From the NCBI GenBank assembly GCA_031282605.1, contig JAITDK010000060.1, positions 1 to 18,699 on the forward strand: a stretch of DNA of 18,699 nt, in the 5' to 3' direction. This document shows, piece by piece, positions 6,553 through 14,245 of this stretch (positions within the stretch are counted from its first letter, which is position 1; every line of letters begins with the position of its first letter). The DNA is from Oscillospiraceae bacterium (GTDB lineage: Bacteria > Bacillota > Clostridia > Christensenellales > Aristaeellaceae). The notes under the pieces were generated by a model. The model was given only the letters and a program-made list of their open reading frames with translations, was not told where the DNA came from and made no database searches. A program made the position numbers and the translations under genes.

Positions 6553-6580
6553 ATTATAGCATGGTTTTTATGCGGCGCAA
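6553..6580 (-). promoter_or_regulatory. Candidate rsgA leader promoter
   Basis: Minus strand: perfect -10 TATAAT (6553-6558) with a weak -35 TTGCGC (6575-6580) at 16-bp spacing. It gives a leader of about 290 nt before rsgA. The same TTGCGC hexamer serves as -35 in the uronate operon promoter. Confidence 0.45.
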
Positions 6581-6624
6581 TACCTGGGGCAAGGTTTTGT
6601 CGCGTATCGCTTGGACTATTTGAG

Positions 6625-6660
6625 GAACCCCCTCTGCAGCCGCAGCGACGGAGGGGGTTC
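6625..6660 (-). terminator. Inverted repeat after kdgK
   Basis: A perfect 10-bp GC-rich stem GAACCCCCTC/GAGGGGGTTC (6625-6634, 6651-6660) begins 5 nt past the kdgK stop codon. No T-run follows on the minus strand, so it is probably an mRNA 3'-end structure or a weak terminator for the uronate operon. Confidence 0.5.
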
Positions 6661-6664
6661 TCCG

Positions 6665-7690
6665 TCAGCGCTGAACCCGGCCGGAGACGCTGCCCCCCAC
6701 CAAGGCCTTCACCTCATCCGGCGTTACTCGGTTGAAATCGCCTTCGATCGTGTGTTTCAGCGCGCTTGCCGCCGCGGCGTAGTTGATCGCGTCGGAATCG
6801 TCCAGCCCGCTTAGCAAACCGTATATCAATCCGCCGCCGAACGCGTCGCCGCCGCCTACCCTGTCCACAATCCTTATGCTGTACTTCCGCGACCGCACCG
6901 CCTCGTCCTTCGCCCGGTCATATAGCAGCCCCGACCAGTCATTGTCGTTCGCCGAGAAACTCTCTCTCAACGTGAACGCTACCTTCTTACACCCGAACGT
7001 ATCCGCCAGCCTCTTCGCAAGCGCACTGTACCCCGCCTCGCTTAACCGCCCGCCTTCGATATCGCTGCCCTCAGCCGCAATCCCGAACACGTCCTGACTG
7101 TCTTCCTCGTTCGCTATCATTACATCCACATACTGCGCCAGCTCGGTCATTACCTGTTTCGCCTTGTCCCTCGACCACAGATTCTTCCTATAATTCAAAT
7201 CGCACGATATCGTCAGCCCTTTCGCCTTCGCCGCCTTGCACGCCTCCAGCGTAACCGCCGCCGCCCCATCCGACAACGCCGGCGTGATCCCCGTCCAATG
7301 AAACCAGTCCGCGCCCTCGAATGCCTTGTCCCAATCAATCATCCCCGGTTCCACCGCCGCAATGCTCGAATGCTTGCGATCGTATATCACCTTCGACGGA
7401 CGCATCGACGCGCCCTTTTCTACAAAATATATCCCGAGCCTCTCGCCGCCTCGCGCTATATAGCCCGTATCCACGCCCAGCGCTCGCAGACTCTGCACCG
7501 CCGCGTCCCCAATCGGGTTGTTCGGCAGCCGCGTAACGTACCTTGCGTCCACGCCGTAATTGGCCAGCGATACCGCCGCGTTCGCCTCGGCTCCGCCGAA
7601 CGTCATCTCTAGCCTGTCCGTCTGACTGATGCGCAGATATCCCGGCGGCACTAATCGCAGCATCAACTCACCAAAACATACCGCTCTCAT
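6665..7690 (-). CDS. kdgK: PfkB-family sugar kinase, probable 2-dehydro-3-deoxygluconokinase
   Basis: A 341-residue ribokinase-fold kinase. The N-terminal FGGAEANAAVSLA segment (31-43) binds sugar. CDLNYRKNLW (163-172) and NEED (194-197) are family landmarks. GGGDAFGGG (279-287) is the anion-hole and catalytic-base motif with Asp282; PfkB proteins usually have GAGD, so one Ala is Gly here. It should phosphorylate KDG to KDPG, the step after mannonate dehydratase. That specificity rests mainly on its position: its ATG shares an ATGA overlap with the stop of uxuA. Another related sugar acid or ketose is possible. Confidence 0.85.
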   Translation of the reverse strand: MRAVCFGELMLRLVPPGYLRISQTDRLEMTFGGAEANAAVSLANYGVDARYVTRLPNNPIGDAAVQSLRALGVDTGYIARGGERLGIYFVEKGASMRPSKVIYDRKHSSIAAVEPGMIDWDKAFEGADWFHWTGITPALSDGAAAVTLEACKAAKAKGLTISCDLNYRKNLWSRDKAKQVMTELAQYVDVMIANEEDSQDVFGIAAEGSDIEGGRLSEAGYSALAKRLADTFGCKKVAFTLRESFSANDNDWSGLLYDRAKDEAVRSRKYSIRIVDRVGGGDAFGGGLIYGLLSGLDDSDAINYAAAASALKHTIEGDFNRVTPDEVKALVGGSVSGRVQR

Positions 7691-8724
7691 AACGTCTTCT
7701 TAACCCCTTCCCATAAGCCAATCAAGTAAGCCGCGCCCAGCGCGCGGTCGTACAGCCCATACCCTGGCTTGCCGGTCTCGCCCCATATCATCCGGCCATG
7801 ATCGGGCCTTACATATCCGTCGAACCCAACCTCCGCCAGCGCGCGCAGTATCCCATACATGTCCAGCGAACCGCAGTCCGTCGGATGCGCCGACTCGCGG
7901 AACTTCCTCTCGCCTGTGATCAGTATGTTCCTTGCGTGCACAAAGTGCAGCTTCTTCGGCCATCGCTTTATAAGCGCAGTCAGATCGTTGTCCGGGTTCG
8001 CGCCCAGCGATCCGGTGCACAGCGTGATTCCATTGTTATCGGACGGTTCCAGCGCGAACAGCCGCCCATAACCCTCCGCGCCCGTGATGACGCGCGGCAG
8101 CCCGAACAGGCTCCACGGCGGATCATCCGGGTGTATCGCCATCTTGATACCCACCTCGTCGCATACGGGGATTACGCCATGCAGGAATCTACCCAGATTC
8201 TCCCACAACTTCTCCGCATCGACCGACTTATACGCCGACAGCAGCTCGCGCATCTCCTCGCGCGTATAGCTCTCATCCCAGCCGGGCAGGGATAGCTCAC
8301 TCGTTGACGGGTCCATTGCCAGCACGGCGGCCTCGTCATACGCCAGCGCGTTTGAACCGTCGGGCAGCGGCTGCGCCAGCTCGCTCCGCAGCCAGTCGAA
8401 CACAGGCATGAAATTATAGCAGACCACCTTGACACCCGCAGCGGCCAAACGCCGCAAATTCTCCGCGAACACCGCGATCAATTCATCCGCGTCCGGCGCG
8501 CCCAGCTTGATACGCTCGTGTACCGGCACGCTCTCGACCACCTCGAACGCCAGGCCTTTCGCATTCGCCTGCGCCTTCAGCGCCTCTATCCGCTCGACCG
8601 GCCACGCTTGACCCACAGGAACGTCGTATATCGCGCTGACTATCCCATGCATACCGGGTATCTGCGCGATCTTGTCCAGGGTTACCGGATCTTTCCCGCC
8701 GTACCAACGGAACGACATCTTCAT
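7687..8724 (-). CDS. uxuA: Mannonate dehydratase
   Basis: Converts D-mannonate to 2-keto-3-deoxygluconate in glucuronate breakdown. The 345-residue protein starts MKMSFRWYGGKDPVTLDKI, typical of the Firmicute-type UxuA. Candidate metal ligands are His198 (AIHPDDPP), Cys236 (LCTGSLGANPDND), His263 (FVHARNI) and Asp308 (VRPDHGRMIWGE). Their spacing fits the Cys/His/His/Asp set known for this TIM-barrel enzyme. AAGGAG lies upstream of the start, but about 12 nt away. The gene starts 9 nt after the oxidoreductase stop and overlaps kdgK by 4 nt, so the three genes are co-transcribed. Confidence 0.95.
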   Translation of the reverse strand: MKMSFRWYGGKDPVTLDKIAQIPGMHGIVSAIYDVPVGQAWPVERIEALKAQANAKGLAFEVVESVPVHERIKLGAPDADELIAVFAENLRRLAAAGVKVVCYNFMPVFDWLRSELAQPLPDGSNALAYDEAAVLAMDPSTSELSLPGWDESYTREEMRELLSAYKSVDAEKLWENLGRFLHGVIPVCDEVGIKMAIHPDDPPWSLFGLPRVITGAEGYGRLFALEPSDNNGITLCTGSLGANPDNDLTALIKRWPKKLHFVHARNILITGERKFRESAHPTDCGSLDMYGILRALAEVGFDGYVRPDHGRMIWGETGKPGYGLYDRALGAAYLIGLWEGVKKTL

Positions 8725-8733
8725 GCTATGCCG

Positions 8734-9927
8734 TCACTCCTTATCCTTCGCCTTCGATCCGTATGAACCCACCGTGGACAGCGTGACCCCCGCGTCCTCC
8801 TTGTGCCTGGACACGGCCTGGCGCTTCTTCAACTCCTCAAGGAACAGGTCTTCATCCAGCGGCAGCTCTATCGTCTTGTCAAGCCAGCTGGACAGATGCA
8901 TCGCGTTGGATATCGTCAGGCCTCGGATGCCTTCAACGCCCGGCGCTACCAACGGCCCGCCATTTAGTATCGCGTCAGAGAACTTGGTCAGCACGCCCAG
9001 ATGCTGCGGGTTCTCTCCGTCGGTTTCCACCTCGGTCATTACATACTTCGGCTCGCCGAAACCGCCCGTATATGTCTTTGTGAATTCCGGCTCCGGCGTT
9101 TCCAGATCGTAACGTAACAGCTTCTCGCCGTCGCATACCAGCTTGCCGCCGTCCATCAGCACCTCGAAGCGGTTCGTACCCGGCGTGTCGCCCGTGGACG
9201 TGATGAACACGCCTGTCGCGCCGCCGTCGTATTCAACGTACGCGGTCACGTCGTCCTCCACCTCGATGTCGTGCCACATCCCGTTATGAGTGAACGCGCG
9301 TACCCGAACGGGCATCCCGCAGATCCATTGCCACAAATCCAGGTTATGTGGGCATTGGTTTAGCAGCACTCCGCCGCCTTCTCCGGCCCAGGTCGCGCGC
9401 CACGCACCGCTGTCGTAGTAACTCTGCGAACGATACCAATTCGTGATCAGCCAGTTTGTGCGGCGGATCTTGCCCATCTCGCCGCTTTGCACGATCTCGT
9501 GCATCTTGCGGTAGACGCAGTTGGTGCGTTGGTTGAACATGATCGCGAATATCTTGCCGCTCTTCTCGGCGACCGCGTTCATCTCGCGGACGGCCTTGGT
9601 GTATACCCCGGCGGGTTTCTCGCACATCACGTGAAGGCCGGCGTTCAACGCCTCGATGGTCAGGGGCGGATGCTGGTAATGCGGCACCGCGATCAGAACC
9701 GCGTCCACCTTGCCGCTATGAATCAAGTCGGAGGCCTCGGCGAACGTCGCTATCTCGTCGGCGTAATTTTTCTCCTTCAACAGGTCGGCCAACCATTCCA
9801 GCCGAGATGGTTTGCGGTCCGCTACGGCGGTAAGCTTCATACCAGGCACCTTGCCGTCCATCAGGTTCTCGATGTGCGACGAACCCATATTCCCCGCGCC
9901 CAGTACGCCGATGCGCACTATATCCAT
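8734..9927 (-). CDS. Gfo/Idh/MocA family NAD(P)-dependent oxidoreductase
   Basis: From ATG 9927 the protein has 397 residues. It opens MDIVRIGVLGAGNMG, an N-terminal Rossmann fold with GxGxxG. The family motif EKPAG follows (lysine-proline after the nucleotide-binding half), then a C-terminal substrate domain with a GGGVLLNQCPHNLDLWQW segment whose histidine matches the usual catalytic position. It is the first gene of the uronate operon. It may reduce fructuronate to mannonate in place of UxuB, or oxidise a uronate-derived sugar (inference). Start: AGAAGGA lies 8 nt before ATG 9927; upstream in-frame starts (9936, 9948, 9981) have poorer ribosome binding sites. Confidence 0.88.
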   Translation of the reverse strand: MDIVRIGVLGAGNMGSSHIENLMDGKVPGMKLTAVADRKPSRLEWLADLLKEKNYADEIATFAEASDLIHSGKVDAVLIAVPHYQHPPLTIEALNAGLHVMCEKPAGVYTKAVREMNAVAEKSGKIFAIMFNQRTNCVYRKMHEIVQSGEMGKIRRTNWLITNWYRSQSYYDSGAWRATWAGEGGGVLLNQCPHNLDLWQWICGMPVRVRAFTHNGMWHDIEVEDDVTAYVEYDGGATGVFITSTGDTPGTNRFEVLMDGGKLVCDGEKLLRYDLETPEPEFTKTYTGGFGEPKYVMTEVETDGENPQHLGVLTKFSDAILNGGPLVAPGVEGIRGLTISNAMHLSSWLDKTIELPLDEDLFLEELKKRQAVSRHKEDAGVTLSTVGSYGSKAKDKE

Positions 9928-10062
9928 GACGAGCATCCTTCTTTCCATATTCTGCACTGTATACTCCGCGCCGCTGATCATTTATGCGGACTGGCGGCGG
10001 ATTGCCGCCGCTCGACAAAGCGATCCCCAGCGGTACGGAGTACACTATAAAACCTTGGCGAG

Positions 10063-10091
10063 ATTATACTCTCTTTTGAGAGTGCGCGCAA
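10063..10091 (-). promoter_or_regulatory. Promoter of the uronate operon
   Basis: Minus strand: -35 TTGCGC (10086-10091), 17-bp spacer, perfect -10 TATAAT (10063-10068). Transcription would start near 10056, about 130 nt before the oxidoreductase gene. The leader also holds a GGCGGC/GCCGCC stem at 9993-10009. The spacer is almost filled by a palindrome, described separately. Confidence 0.65.
10068..10083. promoter_or_regulatory. 16-bp palindrome, candidate operator of the uronate operon
   Basis: ACTCTCTTTTGAGAGT reads the same on both strands apart from the central TTTT/AAAA, giving perfect 6-bp arms. It fills the space between -35 and -10 and touches the -10 hexamer, the classic place for a repressor site. 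A sugar-responsive regulator such as a GntR- or LacI-family protein would fit, but none is encoded in the window. Confidence 0.6.
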
Positions 10092-10099
10092 GACGACGC

Positions 10100-10145
10100 A
10101 AGACGCGGCGACGATCCGGTCTTCGCCGAACCACCGCCGCGTCTT
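10100..10145 (-). terminator. Long inverted repeat after rny
   Basis: Perfect 11-bp arms AAGACGCGGCG/CGCCGCGTCTT (10100-10110, 10135-10145) enclose a 24-nt loop that can form a small inner stem. It begins about 36 nt past the rny stop. No T-run follows on the minus strand, so termination is uncertain; it separates rny from the uronate promoter. Confidence 0.45.
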
Positions 10146-10181
10146 ATATAAACTATTACCCCCAACCGATTGAGCCTGTGT

Positions 10182-11735
10182 TTACTTCGCGTAATCTATC
10201 GATCGCGTCTCGCGTATCACGTTCACCTTGATCTGGCCGGGATAATCCATTTCCTTCTCTATCTTCTTGGCGATCTCTCTAGCGAGGACGAGCGTGCCCG
10301 AGTCATTTACGTCGTCCGGCTTGACCATTATGCGCACCTCGCGTCCGGACTGGATCGCGAAACATTTCTCTACCCCGGAGAACGAGTTGGATATCTCCTC
10401 TAGCTTCTCCAGGCGCTTGATGTAATTCTCCAGCGACTCGCGGCGCGCGCCGGGTCGCGCGGCGGATATCGCGTCGGCAGCCTGCACAAGCACGGCCTCA
10501 ATAGTGGTCGGCTCGACGTCATTATGATGCGCCAGTATACAGTGTATGACCTCCGCGGATTCCTTGTACTTCCGCGCCAGGTCGCCGCCCAGCGACACAT
10601 GGGTGCCCTCGACCTCGTGATCGACGGCCTTGCCGATGTCGTGCAGCAAACCCGCGCGCTTAGCCAGCGTGATGTCAGCCCCTAATTCCGCCGCCATCAT
10701 CCCGGCCAGGTGCGATACCTCTATAGAATGCTTGAGCACGTTCTGCCCGTAGCTGGTACGATAACGCATACGCCCCAGCAGCTTGACCAGCTCGTGATGG
10801 ATGCTGTGCAGGCCTGTCTCGAATACCGCCTGCTCGCCCGCCTCGCGTATCTGGTTCTCTACCTCTTTCTTCGCCTTCTCCACCATTTCCTCGATACGGG
10901 CCGGGTGTATACGCCCGTCGAGTATCAGTTTCTCCAGCGCGATTCGGGCGATTTCGCGGCGCACAGGATCGAACGCGGAGACGATAACGGCCTCCGGCGT
11001 ATCGTCGATTATCAGATCGACGCCCGTCGCGGTTTCTAGAGCGCGGATATTGCGTCCCTCGCGGCCGATTATTCTTCCCTTCATGTCGTCGTTGGGCAGC
11101 GTCACTACCGACACCGTTGTCTCGGCGACATGATCCGCGGCGCATTTCTGGATTGAGAGCGCAATGATATTGCGCGCCTTCTTCTCAGCCTCTTCGCGCG
11201 CCTTCGACTCTATGTCGCGCACCATTACCGCGGCGTCGTGATACGCTTCCTTTTGAATGCGGCTGATCAGGAACTGCTGCGCTTCGTCCTGCGTCATGCC
11301 CGCTATGCGTTCCAGCTCGCCTTGCTGCTTATGCAGCAGCGCGTTGGCTTGATCCTCGGCGCGTTGAATATCTGCGCTCTTGCTGTTCAGCGCGTCTTCG
11401 CGCTTATCCAGGTTATCCAGCTTCTTCTCGTAAGCCTCTTCGCGCTGGGTGGCGCGGCGCTCCGCACGCTGCACCTCGCTGCGGCGCTCACGGGTTTCGC
11501 GATCCAGTTCGGTGCGCAGGCGCAGAACTTCTTCCTTGGCGGCGAGAATGGTCTCCTTCTTCTTCTCCTCGGCGCGGCGCTGCGCGTCGTCTAGCAGGGA
11601 TTTCGCGTATTGTTCGGTTCTGCCGATCTTCTTTTCAGCGACGTCCATCCGGTAGCGATATCCAACCGCGAGTCCGATCGCCAAAGCGAACAGAGACGCG
11701 AGAATAATCCACAGAGCGGTCAAGTGTGATCGCAC
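10182..11735 (-). CDS. rny: Ribonuclease Y
   Basis: Membrane-anchored endoribonuclease that starts mRNA decay in Firmicutes. The 517 residues, close to the usual length, show an N-terminal membrane helix (about 8-27), a long charged coiled coil (about 32-195), a KH RNA-binding motif GRIIGREGRN (220-229), and an HD domain with the metal-binding pair in LLHDIGKAVDHE (His365, Asp366) plus LAHHNDVEP at 401-409. The start is GTG 11735 behind AAGGAAGG. A TTG four codons later is an alternative. It is transcribed alone from its own promoter about 200 nt upstream. Confidence 0.96.
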   Translation of the reverse strand: MRSHLTALWIILASLFALAIGLAVGYRYRMDVAEKKIGRTEQYAKSLLDDAQRRAEEKKKETILAAKEEVLRLRTELDRETRERRSEVQRAERRATQREEAYEKKLDNLDKREDALNSKSADIQRAEDQANALLHKQQGELERIAGMTQDEAQQFLISRIQKEAYHDAAVMVRDIESKAREEAEKKARNIIALSIQKCAADHVAETTVSVVTLPNDDMKGRIIGREGRNIRALETATGVDLIIDDTPEAVIVSAFDPVRREIARIALEKLILDGRIHPARIEEMVEKAKKEVENQIREAGEQAVFETGLHSIHHELVKLLGRMRYRTSYGQNVLKHSIEVSHLAGMMAAELGADITLAKRAGLLHDIGKAVDHEVEGTHVSLGGDLARKYKESAEVIHCILAHHNDVEPTTIEAVLVQAADAISAARPGARRESLENYIKRLEKLEEISNSFSGVEKCFAIQSGREVRIMVKPDDVNDSGTLVLAREIAKKIEKEMDYPGQIKVNVIRETRSIDYAK

Positions 11736-11824
11736 TTCCTTCCTTGGAGGCAGGGGTCATACAGCGCCCCGCGCCTCATTGCGAAATGATACCTCTCCTC
11801 AGCTCCTTCGGCGTTTTCGGTCAT
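11720..11824 (-). CDS. Doubtful 34-residue ORF overlapping the rny start
   Basis: ATG 11824 to TGA 11720-11722, overlapping the first 16 nt of rny in another frame. The peptide begins MTENAEGAEERYHF and ends GRKCDHT. No good Shine-Dalgarno precedes it, and it may be chance. If translated it would run across the rny ribosome binding site and could couple or compete with rny translation. I do not recognise it. Confidence 0.2.
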   Translation of the reverse strand: MTENAEGAEERYHFAMRRGALYDPCLQGRKCDHT

Positions 11825-11888
11825 AAAGCCCAAGCCTCACAGAATCTATATTCAACCCGTACGGCGGCTAACTCAAAAATGCCGTTAC

Positions 11889-11926
11889 AGCGCGGTAAAC
11901 TTGAACGATTTCTCGTAAACCGCTCT
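11889..11926 (-). promoter_or_regulatory. Stem-loop at the 5' end of the rny transcript
   Basis: Outer arms 11889-11896 and 11919-11926 pair at 7 of 8 positions. The inner stem ACGA/TCGT (11905-11908, 11913-11916) closes a GAAA tetraloop on the minus strand. It begins within a few nucleotides of the predicted transcription start, a position that can protect an mRNA 5' end. Confidence 0.4.
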
Positions 11927-11936
11927 AGCATCAAGC

Positions 11937-11965
11937 ATTGTACCGAACAGCTGTGGATAAGTCAA
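11937..11965 (-). promoter_or_regulatory. Promoter of rny with an embedded DnaA-box match
   Basis: Minus strand: -35 TTGACT (11960-11965, 5 of 6), 17-bp spacer, -10 TACAAT (11937-11942, 5 of 6). TTATCCACA (11952-11960), a perfect DnaA-box consensus, begins at the last base of the -35. The rest of the rny-FAH spacer, 11966-12134, has no gene that I can support; a 31-codon frame (12024-12119) lacks a spaced ribosome binding site. Confidence 0.7.
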
Positions 11966-12134
11966 GGGGTGCGGTAGAATTGTTGATAATTTGTAACTTT
12001 CTTTGCCGCCGACAAGATGCTTCATGATTGCGCGCGATTACGGAGGAATGCGGCTTCGGACGGCGAATATACACGGTCGTACGGTCTGTGCGATCCGGAA
12101 GGAAATAGGAGTTATATAGTTTGGAGGCGATCTG

Positions 12135-12905
12135 ATGCAATTCGCGAGATGTGCGCGCGACGGTGGGTTTTGGTGTGTAATGGACGGAGATCGTTTGGCG
12201 GCGATAGACGGTGATCCGACGGGCGATTGGAAACGTACAGGGGAGACGTTTTCCCTTGATGGATTTGAATATGCGGAACCTTTGGAGCGTTCGTCGGTCA
12301 GGCAGATGATCATCGTGGGCTGGAACTACGCCGAGCATACGCGCGAAACCGGATCGAACCTGCCGCCGGCGCCGATGATATACCCGCTCTCGTCGGCGGC
12401 GCTGAATACGCACAAGGGCGCCGTGGTCGTGCCAGGCTCCATAAGGCATGTGGAACACGAGGCGGAGCTGGTCGTCGTGATAGGCAAAGAAGCGAAGAAC
12501 GTCAAAGCCGCCGACGCGCTCGATTACGTGCTGGGCGTGACGTGCGGCAACGACGTATCCGCGCGCGACATACAAAACAATCCAGGATTCCCGAACCTGC
12601 CGCGGGCGAAGACCGTGGATACGTTCAAGCCGGTAGGACCTTACCTGACTACGGGGATCGACTTCTCCGATCTGCCGATCTCCATCACGGTCAACGGCGA
12701 AACCCGGCAGCAGGCGCGCACGAGCGACATGATATTCAAGACGCCTGAGTTGATCGAGTTCATCTCGCAGACGATAACCCTTTACCCGTGGGACATCATA
12801 TTCACCGGCACGCCCAAAGGTTGTACGCGCGTGTATCCCGACGACGAGATGGCCGTGACCATCGAAGGCGTCGGAACCCTGATCAACAAGGTTGTGGCTG
12901 AATAG
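12135..12905 (+). CDS. Fumarylacetoacetate hydrolase family protein
   Basis: A 256-residue member of the FAH superfamily, which includes fumarylpyruvate hydrolases, oxaloacetate decarboxylases and catechol-pathway hydratases. The metal-binding set is visible: Glu109 and Glu111 in RHVEHEAELVVVIG, and Asp140 in GVTCGNDVSARD. It is followed by KTVDTFKPVGPYL, SDMIFKTPELIEFIS and FTGTPKG, all family landmarks. GGAGG lies 7 nt before the ATG. It stands alone: the yicC promoter starts right behind its stop codon, so context gives no clue to substrate. In many Firmicutes such lone FAH genes are general oxoacid enzymes (inference). Confidence 0.92.
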   Translation: MQFARCARDGGFWCVMDGDRLAAIDGDPTGDWKRTGETFSLDGFEYAEPLERSSVRQMIIVGWNYAEHTRETGSNLPPAPMIYPLSSAALNTHKGAVVVPGSIRHVEHEAELVVVIGKEAKNVKAADALDYVLGVTCGNDVSARDIQNNPGFPNLPRAKTVDTFKPVGPYLTTGIDFSDLPISITVNGETRQQARTSDMIFKTPELIEFISQTITLYPWDIIFTGTPKGCTRVYPDDEMAVTIEGVGTLINKVVAE

Positions 12906-12906
12906 C

Positions 12907-12935
12907 TTGTAAATCGTAAACAAAAAGACTATAAT
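12907..12935 (+). promoter_or_regulatory. Promoter of the yicC-remA-gmk operon
   Basis: -35 TTGTAA (12907-12912, 4 of 6), 17-bp spacer, perfect -10 TATAAT (12930-12935). The -35 begins 2 bp after the stop codon of the preceding gene, which marks the operon boundary. Transcription should start about 70 nt before the yicC start. Confidence 0.65.
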
Positions 12936-13012
12936 AACATAATACGGGCGGTCGGCCTGAACGATTTATGGCGGTTGAGGCCGCGCAATCAACGGTTATT
13001 AAGGCGGTATAC

Positions 13013-13885
13013 ATGCAGAGCATGACGGGTTACGGGTTCGGCGCACGCGACGCTGACGGTCGCGTATGCACGGTGGAGCTGAAGAGCGTGAATCACAGAT
13101 TCCTGGATATCAGCTTCAGAATGCCGAGGGTTATGGCGTTCCTGGAGGACACGGTGCGCAAGACGATCAGCGGACGGCTGGCGCGCGGACACGTGGACGT
13201 ATTCATCGTGTACCGCAATGACCGCGCGGACGCCCGCCAGGTGATCATAGACGAGGCGCTGGTGAAGTCTTACGGTCACGCCATGGAACGCATCGCCGAG
13301 CTGCTGGGTAGGGGCGAGCGGCCCTCGCCTCAATGGATCGCGCAATTGCCCGACGCGATGCGCGTTGATACGGCGGAGGAGAGCCGCGACGCGCTGTCCG
13401 ATATGTGCGCGGGCGCGCTGGGCGACGCGCTGGATGCCTTGATCGCTATGCGCGGCACGGAAGGCGCGGCTCTGCGCGCGGAGTTAAGCGATCGCTTGTC
13501 CGTACTGGAATCCCTGCGCCTGAGGATCGCGGCTCACGCGGCCGACGTAGTGACCGACTATCGCGACAAGCTGGCGGTGAGGATGCGCGAGGCCTTGGAC
13601 GCGTACCCAGATCCGCAGCGGCTGGCCTTGGAGGTCGCGCTGCTGGCCGACCGCGCGTCGATCGACGAGGAACTGTCACGTCTGGGCAGCCACTTCGCGC
13701 AAACGCGCGATCTTTTCGACACGGATCAGCCGACGGGGCGCAAGCTGGACTTCCTGGTTCAGGAATTCTACCGGGAAATAAACACGATAGGCAGCAAGTC
13801 GATGAGCGCCGAGGTAACGGGCCTGGTGGTCGACGCGAAGGCGGAGATTGAAAAACTGCGCGAGCAGATACAGAATATCGAGTAA
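13013..13885 (+). CDS. yicC: YicC/YloC family endoribonuclease
   Basis: A 290-residue protein with the hallmark start MQSMTGYGFG and the early motif VELKSVNHRFLDISFRMP of the YicC N-terminal domain. The C-terminal domain carries LDFLVQEFYREINTIGSKS and ends in an acidic helix. E. coli YicC and B. subtilis YloC act on RNA as endoribonucleases. I chose ATG 13013 because AGGCGG lies 5 nt before it; the frame is open further upstream to 12968 without a good site. It heads the operon with remA and gmk, as in Bacillus. Confidence 0.95.
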   Translation: MQSMTGYGFGARDADGRVCTVELKSVNHRFLDISFRMPRVMAFLEDTVRKTISGRLARGHVDVFIVYRNDRADARQVIIDEALVKSYGHAMERIAELLGRGERPSPQWIAQLPDAMRVDTAEESRDALSDMCAGALGDALDALIAMRGTEGAALRAELSDRLSVLESLRLRIAAHAADVVTDYRDKLAVRMREALDAYPDPQRLALEVALLADRASIDEELSRLGSHFAQTRDLFDTDQPTGRKLDFLVQEFYREINTIGSKSMSAEVTGLVVDAKAEIEKLREQIQNIE

Positions 13886-13910
13886 TCGATAATGATTGGG
13901 AGGCGTCGCA

Positions 13911-14240
13911 GTGGCGCGGGCGGGATTCATCAATATCGGGTTCGGGTCGATTGTTTCGGTCCATAAGATCGTCGCGGTTATCAGCCCCGACTCCGCGCCA
14001 GTCAAAAGGATTGTGCAGACGGCGCGCGACGGCGACCGTCTGATCGACGCGACATACGGGCGGCGAACGCGCTCCGTGGTGATCTGCGACAGCGACCACG
14101 TGATTCTAAGCGCCGTGCAGCCGGAAACGCTGCTGCGCCGCCTAGAAGGCCGCGAGGCTGCCGACGCGGCGATAGACGTTATCGACGACCCCGTCGAGGA
14201 CGCGGCGCAGGAACGCGGAACGAACCCAGATGAGGAATGA
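13911..14240 (+). CDS. remA: RemA/DUF370 family DNA-binding regulator
   Basis: A 109-residue protein. The conserved core ARAGFINIGFGSIVSV, then ISPDSAPVKRIVQTARDGDRLIDAT and SDHVILSAVQPETLLRRL, is the complete RemA fold, followed by an acidic tail of about 30 residues that short homologues lack. In B. subtilis RemA activates biofilm matrix and osmoprotection genes. The start is GTG 13911 with GGAGG 7 nt upstream. Position between yicC and gmk is the standard Firmicute order. Confidence 0.93.
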   Translation: MARAGFINIGFGSIVSVHKIVAVISPDSAPVKRIVQTARDGDRLIDATYGRRTRSVVICDSDHVILSAVQPETLLRRLEGREAADAAIDVIDDPVEDAAQERGTNPDEE

Positions 14241-14245
14241 ACCTT

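Noticed and set aside
11952..11960. DnaA box as a sign of a replication origin
   Set aside because: A single box with no cluster, no AT-rich unwinding region and no dnaA/dnaN genes nearby; reported only as a possible promoter element.
12024..12119. 31-codon frame before the FAH gene
   Set aside because: Its ATG lacks a Shine-Dalgarno, and the inner ATG at 12048 has GGAGG only 1 nt away. No recognisable sequence.
13446..14099. 217-codon frame antisense to yicC and remA
   Set aside because: Arg/Pro/Ser-rich shadow of two well-supported genes; no promoter or ribosome binding site.
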